Source: Maribacter vaceletii (GTDB taxonomy: Bacteria; Bacteroidota; Bacteroidia; Flavobacteriales; Flavobacteriaceae). Taken from it: a stretch of 64,000 bases of DNA. Under the pieces are notes generated by a model. It made no database searches. It was given only the letters and a program-made list of their open reading frames with translations, and was not told the DNA's origin. Positions 59,970 through 64,000 of this stretch are shown in pieces. Position 1 is the stretch's first letter; each line of letters starts with the position of its first letter. A program made the translations under genes and the position numbers. The DNA lies in contig NZ_RBIQ01000007.1 of assembly GCF_003634105.1 (NCBI RefSeq), positions 248,001 through 312,000 on the forward strand, given 5' to 3'.

Positions 59970-60872
59970 TTATTTAACTAGAACTTTTTGTTCTTTTTTA
60001 AAAGCATTAGATGGTGGAGCCATTCCTAGTTCAGGAATTACTAATAGTGGTATTTGGGTATGAAAAGCTATACGTTTTACAACAGGTTCTCTTGTCATTT
60101 TTTCCATATAACTATGTTGGTAATTAAGCATAGCCAATAAATGAATATCTAACTCTGAGCTAAAAATTTCTAATGTTTTAGAGACAGAATTTAACTCGGA
60201 CACGGTATGCACATAATGCTCTACCTCATTAAAATATTTACGAAGCATTCCTAAGTTAAAATGCTGTAATTCTGTTAATGCCTTAATCTCATATTGCACA
60301 TGTACAATACGTATTACAGATTTAAAAGTTTTAGCCAAAGTAATTAATGGTTGTAATTCTGACAGAGAATAAAACCGATTAAAATCTGTTGCAAATGCCA
60401 TTTCTATAGGGCTACTATAGTCAAAAAGCTCTGGTATTGCTAAAACTGGACAATTTTTAATAGATTTAATAATACGCACTGTATTACTACCCATAAAAAC
60501 TTCTTCTAAACCAGAACTTCCTTTAGTACCTGTTACTATTAAGTCTATATTCTCTTCTTCTACAATTTCTTTTATTTCATCTACTAATAAATTAAAAGAA
60601 GATATAATATTAAACTTATGCCTTGGGTTATCGTAATTTTTCTTTATTTTTTTTACTACTGTTTGTAAGCCTTTTTTAGATGCTAAAGAAACACTATCCT
60701 CTATTGTTACTCCATTTATAGCTGCGGCCATAAAGCGACTATTTGCTATTGCTGGAGTATAGGTGTTAACTAAAAAAAAAGTACATTCTTCCTCTTTAAA
60801 AAGTTCCAATGCATATTTAGTTGCATTCCAAGCGTTATCCGAAAAATCGGTGGGTATTACTATTTTTTTCAT
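59970..60872 (-). CDS. Tandem universal stress protein (UspA family)
   Basis: 300 residues with two Usp domains. The first (1-145) has the ATP-binding-type end DLIVTGTKGSSGLEEVFMGSNTVRIIKSIKNCPVLAIP with G-x2-G-x9-G(S/T). The second (about 150-285) is more degenerate and lacks the glycine-rich signature. Proteins of this kind respond to oxygen limitation and energy stress. The gene is preceded at -43 to -44 from its probable start site by an FNR-like site (60925-60936) and lies downstream of the Crp/Fnr gene on the same strand. Confidence 0.92.
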   Translation of the reverse strand: MKKIVIPTDFSDNAWNATKYALELFKEEECTFFLVNTYTPAIANSRFMAAAINGVTIEDSVSLASKKGLQTVVKKIKKNYDNPRHKFNIISSFNLLVDEIKEIVEEENIDLIVTGTKGSSGLEEVFMGSNTVRIIKSIKNCPVLAIPELFDYSSPIEMAFATDFNRFYSLSELQPLITLAKTFKSVIRIVHVQYEIKALTELQHFNLGMLRKYFNEVEHYVHTVSELNSVSKTLEIFSSELDIHLLAMLNYQHSYMEKMTREPVVKRIAFHTQIPLLVIPELGMAPPSNAFKKEQKVLVK

Positions 60873-60924
60873 GCTACTCTTTTAACTGAGTTGTAAAGTT
60901 AGCTTTAGAGTATTTTTAAAACTA

Positions 60925-60936
60925 TGACAAATGTCA
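60925..60936 (-). promoter_or_regulatory. FNR-like operator upstream of the Usp gene
   Basis: TGACAAATGTCA is an exact inverted repeat of TGAC-N4-GTCA, close to the FNR consensus TTGAT-N4-ATCAA. On the minus strand it lies about 30 bp upstream of TAACTTTA (60894-60901), a -7-like element. The operator centre would fall near -43, as in FNR class II activation. Confidence 0.6.
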
Positions 60937-60958
60937 GTTTTAGCTCTACTTAGTTTTT

Positions 60959-61648
60959 TTAGAAACCATCTATTAAAGATTGTAGTTCTTTCTCTTTAAC
61001 TATACCTATTCTTTTTCCTGAAGTTTTAAGAAATCCTTTTTTCTTAAATTCCGATATAATACGAATACAAGATTCTGTAGCTGTACCAACCACATTAGCT
61101 ATATCTTCTCTAGATAAAGTAAGGTTTAAAAATCCTTCCTCATCTACCCCATAATTATTTTTTAAATATAAAAAAGCTTCTGCTACACGTTGCTTTACCG
61201 TCTTCTGAGACATATTTACAATAACATCATCGGCCTCTTTTAAATCATGTGCCATATGCCGTAAAACTTCTAAAGTAAAATCGGGGTTTTTATGCATGCT
61301 ATCTACAATAATCTCTTTAGGAACAAAGCAAACCTCCATATCATTTACAGCTACAGCACTTAAATTGGTAGGTTCTTCTACAATTACGGCACGCTGCCCC
61401 ATAACTTCACCTGTGGTTGCTAATTTTACAATCTGGTCTTTGCCATTTGCACTAAGTTTAGAAAGTTTAGATACGCCATCTCGCACACAGTAAACTCCGT
61501 TTAACTTTTCGCCTTCTTCAAAAAGAGCATCGCCTTTTTTAAACTTTTTAGTAACCTTAGCATCAGAAACTTGTTTTAACTCTTCCTTATTCATTGCTCT
61601 TAAAGAATTAAATTTCCGGACTATACAATTTTCACATCTTGTTTCCAT
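60959..61648 (-). CDS. Crp/Fnr-family transcriptional regulator
   Basis: 229 residues from ATG at 61646-61648; a GTG at 61655-61657 would add three residues. N-terminal Cys pair in RCENCIVRKF, cyclic-nucleotide-binding-type jelly roll (about 20-125), and C-terminal winged helix with LTLSREDIANVVGTATESCIRIISEFKKKGFL (about 170-200). Only two N-terminal Cys are visible, so it does not have the four-Cys 4Fe-4S site of E. coli Fnr; another sensing mode is possible. It is divergent from the CcoI gene and upstream of the Usp gene. Confidence 0.93.
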   Translation of the reverse strand: METRCENCIVRKFNSLRAMNKEELKQVSDAKVTKKFKKGDALFEEGEKLNGVYCVRDGVSKLSKLSANGKDQIVKLATTGEVMGQRAVIVEEPTNLSAVAVNDMEVCFVPKEIIVDSMHKNPDFTLEVLRHMAHDLKEADDVIVNMSQKTVKQRVAEAFLYLKNNYGVDEEGFLNLTLSREDIANVVGTATESCIRIISEFKKKGFLKTSGKRIGIVKEKELQSLIDGF

Positions 61649-61704
61649 AATTACCACTTTTTACCTGACACAACAAAATTACACCTAACAAGGTAAACAA
61701 AACC

Positions 61705-61716
61705 TGACATATATCA
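61705..61716 (+). promoter_or_regulatory. FNR-like operator between the Crp/Fnr and CcoI genes
   Basis: TGACATATATCA has the same TGAC-N4-rTCA pattern as the site before the Usp gene. It is in the 128-bp divergent region. If the ccoI -7 element is AACCTTTG (61740-61747), the site centre is near -44, again class II position. Confidence 0.55.
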
Positions 61717-61776
61717 TGTTTTCTCCTTCTATATATAACAACCTTTGTATCAGGTATTAGCAAATGTTTAAATAAA

Positions 61777-64000
61777 ATGGAAAAATGTTACCATTGTGGC
61801 GACGATTGTACAAGCACTATAGTAGATTTTGATGAGAAAAAGTTCTGCTGTAATGGGTGCAAAACCGTCTATGAAATATTCTCTACCAACAATTTATCTT
61901 ATTATTATGATATAGAAACTTCTGCGGGAGCTACACCGAATATTGTAGAAGGCAAGTATGATTTTCTTGATACTACTGATATCTCAGAAAAGCTGTTAGA
62001 ATTTAAGGATACCAACATACAAATAATAAACCTATACATTCCGCATATACATTGTAGTTCTTGTATTTGGGTATTAGAAAACCTGAATAAACTAAACCAA
62101 CACATTAGTAATTCTCAAGTAGATTTTCCTAAAAAAACAGTCCGTATAAGCTATAATCCAGAGTCTATTTCTTTAAAAGAAGTAGTACTATTATTAACGC
62201 ATATTGGGTATGAACCCACTATTTCTTTAGAAGACTATAATAACCCAAAAAAAAGTACTAACAACACACTCCTTTATAAACTAGGAATTGCAGGTTTTGC
62301 TTTTGGCAATGTTATGTTTTTATCCTTTCCAGAGTATTTTGATTTAGCTTCTAGTGCCAAAAATGGCGGCGAATTTTGGCTAAATAAATACCAGGATATT
62401 TTTAGGTGGATTATGTTTGCTTTTTCTTTACCAGTAGTTTTTTATGCTGCGCAAAATTATTTTATTTCGGCATATAAAGGATTACGTTCTAAACTTTTAA
62501 ATATTGATGTTCCAATTGCACTTGGAATTTTAGTTTTGTTTTTAAGAAGCACAACAGAGATTATACTACAATGGGGTCCCGGTTTTTTTGATAGTCTTAC
62601 AGGTCTTGTTTTCTTTTTATTATTAGGAAAATTTTTTCAGCAAAAAACTTATTCTTTTTTATCTTTTGAAAGGGATTACAAATCTTACTTTCCTATTGCC
62701 GTAACACGTATTTTACCCAATAAAAAGGAAGAAACTGCTCCTATTCATGATATAAAAAAAGGGGACAAAATTCTTATTAGAAACGAAGAATTAATTCCAG
62801 TAGATGGTGTTTTAATAAGTCCCATTTCTCGAATAGATTATAGTTTTGTTACAGGAGAATCAGAACCTGTTACCAAAGTCTCTGGAGATAAAATTTTTGC
62901 TGGTGGCAAACAGTTACACAGCGCCATAGAAATGGAAGCTTTAAAAACAGTTTCTCAAAGTTACCTTACCCAATTATGGAGCAATTCTATTTTTAAAACT
63001 AATAAAACCAGTAGGTTCCAATCTATTACAGATAGTATTGGAAAACGCTTTACTATTGGTGTTTTAAGCATTGCCTTTTTAGCAACTTTATTTTGGCTGT
63101 TTTATAATCCAAGTATGGCATTAAATGTTTTTACAGCAGTACTTATAATTGCTTGTCCTTGCGCAATAGCGCTAGCTTCCCCATTTACACTTGGAAATAT
63201 GCTCCGCATTTATGGTAAAAATAAATTTTATCTAAAAGACACGTACACTATAGAACAACTTGCAAAAATAGACACTGTAATTTTTGATAAAACAGGAACC
63301 ATTACAACAGCTAAAAAGAGCACAGCCAGCTATGAAGGTTATTCCCTCACCAAGGAAGAAGAAGCTTTATTAAAAAATACACTTCGCTCTTCTAATCATC
63401 CATTAAGCAGGTCTTTATATAGTATGCTTTCTGAACAAAATATTGTAACTCTAGATGCGTATGAAGAACATTTAGGAAAAGGAATAATAGGTACTAAAGA
63501 AAATGCTACGATTAAAATTGGCTCGGCAAGTTTTGTGAAAAACACTAGCACTAAAGATGCTAAAAACACATCGGTACACATAAGTAGTAATGATGCTTAT
63601 AAAGGTAGATTTATTTTTAAAAACGAATACAGAGAAGGAGTTTCTAATTTGTTTTCCAAAATGTCTAAAACATTAAAATTAGCTATACTTTCTGGAGATA
63701 ATTCTGGCGAAAAATCTAGACTAGAAAAATTACTTCCAAAACTTACTCCGCTATATTTTAATCAAAAACCAGAAGACAAATTAGAGTTTATAAAATCGTT
63801 ACAAGACCAAGGAAAAACGGTAATGATGGTTGGCGATGGTTTAAATGACGCTGGAGCTTTAGCACAGAGTAATGTTGGCATTGCAATCTCAGAAAATGTA
63901 AATGTATTTTCTCCTGCCTGCGATGGCATTTTAGATGCTACAAAATTTCAGGAATTATACACTTATATCCTTGTCTCAAAAAAAGCCATGAATATAATTA
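61777..64000 (+). CDS. ccoI: CcoI/FixI-type copper-translocating P1B ATPase (partial, runs off the window)
   Basis: 741 codons visible; the gene continues past the window end with no stop. The N-terminus has a Cys-rich metal-binding domain (CYHCGDDC and FCCNGC), then an HMA-like domain with HIHCSSC. Membrane helices flank the ion-binding CPC motif in IACPCAIAL. The P-type motifs DKTGT (phospho-Asp), SSNHPLSR (the SEHP site) and GDGLNDAGAL are intact. Together these match the CcoI pump that loads copper into cbb3 oxidase. It is divergent from Crp/Fnr. Confidence 0.93.
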   Translation, partial: MEKCYHCGDDCTSTIVDFDEKKFCCNGCKTVYEIFSTNNLSYYYDIETSAGATPNIVEGKYDFLDTTDISEKLLEFKDTNIQIINLYIPHIHCSSCIWVLENLNKLNQHISNSQVDFPKKTVRISYNPESISLKEVVLLLTHIGYEPTISLEDYNNPKKSTNNTLLYKLGIAGFAFGNVMFLSFPEYFDLASSAKNGGEFWLNKYQDIFRWIMFAFSLPVVFYAAQNYFISAYKGLRSKLLNIDVPIALGILVLFLRSTTEIILQWGPGFFDSLTGLVFFLLLGKFFQQKTYSFLSFERDYKSYFPIAVTRILPNKKEETAPIHDIKKGDKILIRNEELIPVDGVLISPISRIDYSFVTGESEPVTKVSGDKIFAGGKQLHSAIEMEALKTVSQSYLTQLWSNSIFKTNKTSRFQSITDSIGKRFTIGVLSIAFLATLFWLFYNPSMALNVFTAVLIIACPCAIALASPFTLGNMLRIYGKNKFYLKDTYTIEQLAKIDTVIFDKTGTITTAKKSTASYEGYSLTKEEEALLKNTLRSSNHPLSRSLYSMLSEQNIVTLDAYEEHLGKGIIGTKENATIKIGSASFVKNTSTKDAKNTSVHISSNDAYKGRFIFKNEYREGVSNLFSKMSKTLKLAILSGDNSGEKSRLEKLLPKLTPLYFNQKPEDKLEFIKSLQDQGKTVMMVGDGLNDAGALAQSNVGIAISENVNVFSPACDGILDATKFQELYTYILVSKKAMNII

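Noticed and set aside
1-64000. CRISPR arrays, insertion sequences, phage genes
   Set aside because: No spaced direct repeats, transposase, integrase or phage structural genes were seen on either strand.

Overview
The window is AT-rich chromosomal DNA from a member of the Bacteroidota, almost certainly family Flavobacteriaceae. The evidence is the gene content: a TonB-linked M56 peptidase/BlaI operon, ZnuD-like receptors with SusC-style N-termini, a DUF4407 protein, and a Crp/Fnr regulator next to a CcoI ATPase. Several start regions carry TAnnTTTG-like promoters and few carry a Shine-Dalgarno sequence. The genus cannot be fixed from the sequence alone. Apart from two tRNA genes (Ser-GGA, Leu-UAG) and one probable structured RNA, it is protein coding. 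I see no insertion sequence, prophage, integrase or CRISPR array.

Layout. 0-14.4 kb is housekeeping: asparaginase and TatD, the 2-oxoglutarate dehydrogenase E1/E2 pair, GalE plus a DegT aminotransferase, Kdo transferase WaaA with two tiny genes behind it, a MarR regulator under a large inverted repeat, and an M20 dipeptidase. 14.6-15.7 kb is a DUF4407 membrane protein.

16.0-34.5 kb is the notable part. It reads as one surface-polysaccharide locus with an elaborate signalling operon attached. The biosynthetic half has a response-regulator receiver fused to a GT2 glycosyltransferase, a large GT-C-like membrane protein with periplasmic C-terminal domains, a lipoprotein, a membrane-anchored GH5-like hydrolase, a GT4 glycosyltransferase, a PST/Wzx-type membrane protein, a STAS protein, and a TPR plus outer-membrane-barrel exporter. 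The regulatory half encodes a CheY-like receiver, an H-NOX haem sensor, a PAS histidine kinase, a FIST sensor, a second histidine kinase, an Hpt protein and a LytTR response regulator, most with overlapping or touching ends. My model is that gas or redox (H-NOX) and small-ligand (FIST) inputs feed a phosphorelay. It would control transcription through LytTR and perhaps the polysaccharide enzymes directly through the receiver-GT2 fusion. This is inference from domains and synteny.

34.7-41.3 kb holds a membrane MutS-like ATPase, a run of small conserved proteins, a cyclase-family hydrolase, HemW and RuvC. 41.4-46.7 kb is an apparently autoregulated BlaI / M56 peptidase-TonB / outer-membrane receptor operon with two palindromic operators. 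46.8-51.6 kb has DUF456, a nitroreductase, and a three-gene metal-uptake candidate (His/Cys-rich exported protein, TonB-dependent receptor, lipoprotein). 51.6-58.4 kb is a complete histidine-utilisation operon hutHIUG with a divergent LysR regulator, followed by a convergent structured-RNA candidate. 58.8-64 kb has a six-hairpin-glycosidase-like lipoprotein, a tandem universal stress protein, a Crp/Fnr regulator and the beginning of a CcoI-type copper P-type ATPase. Two FNR-like operators link the last three genes into a probable low-oxygen regulon.
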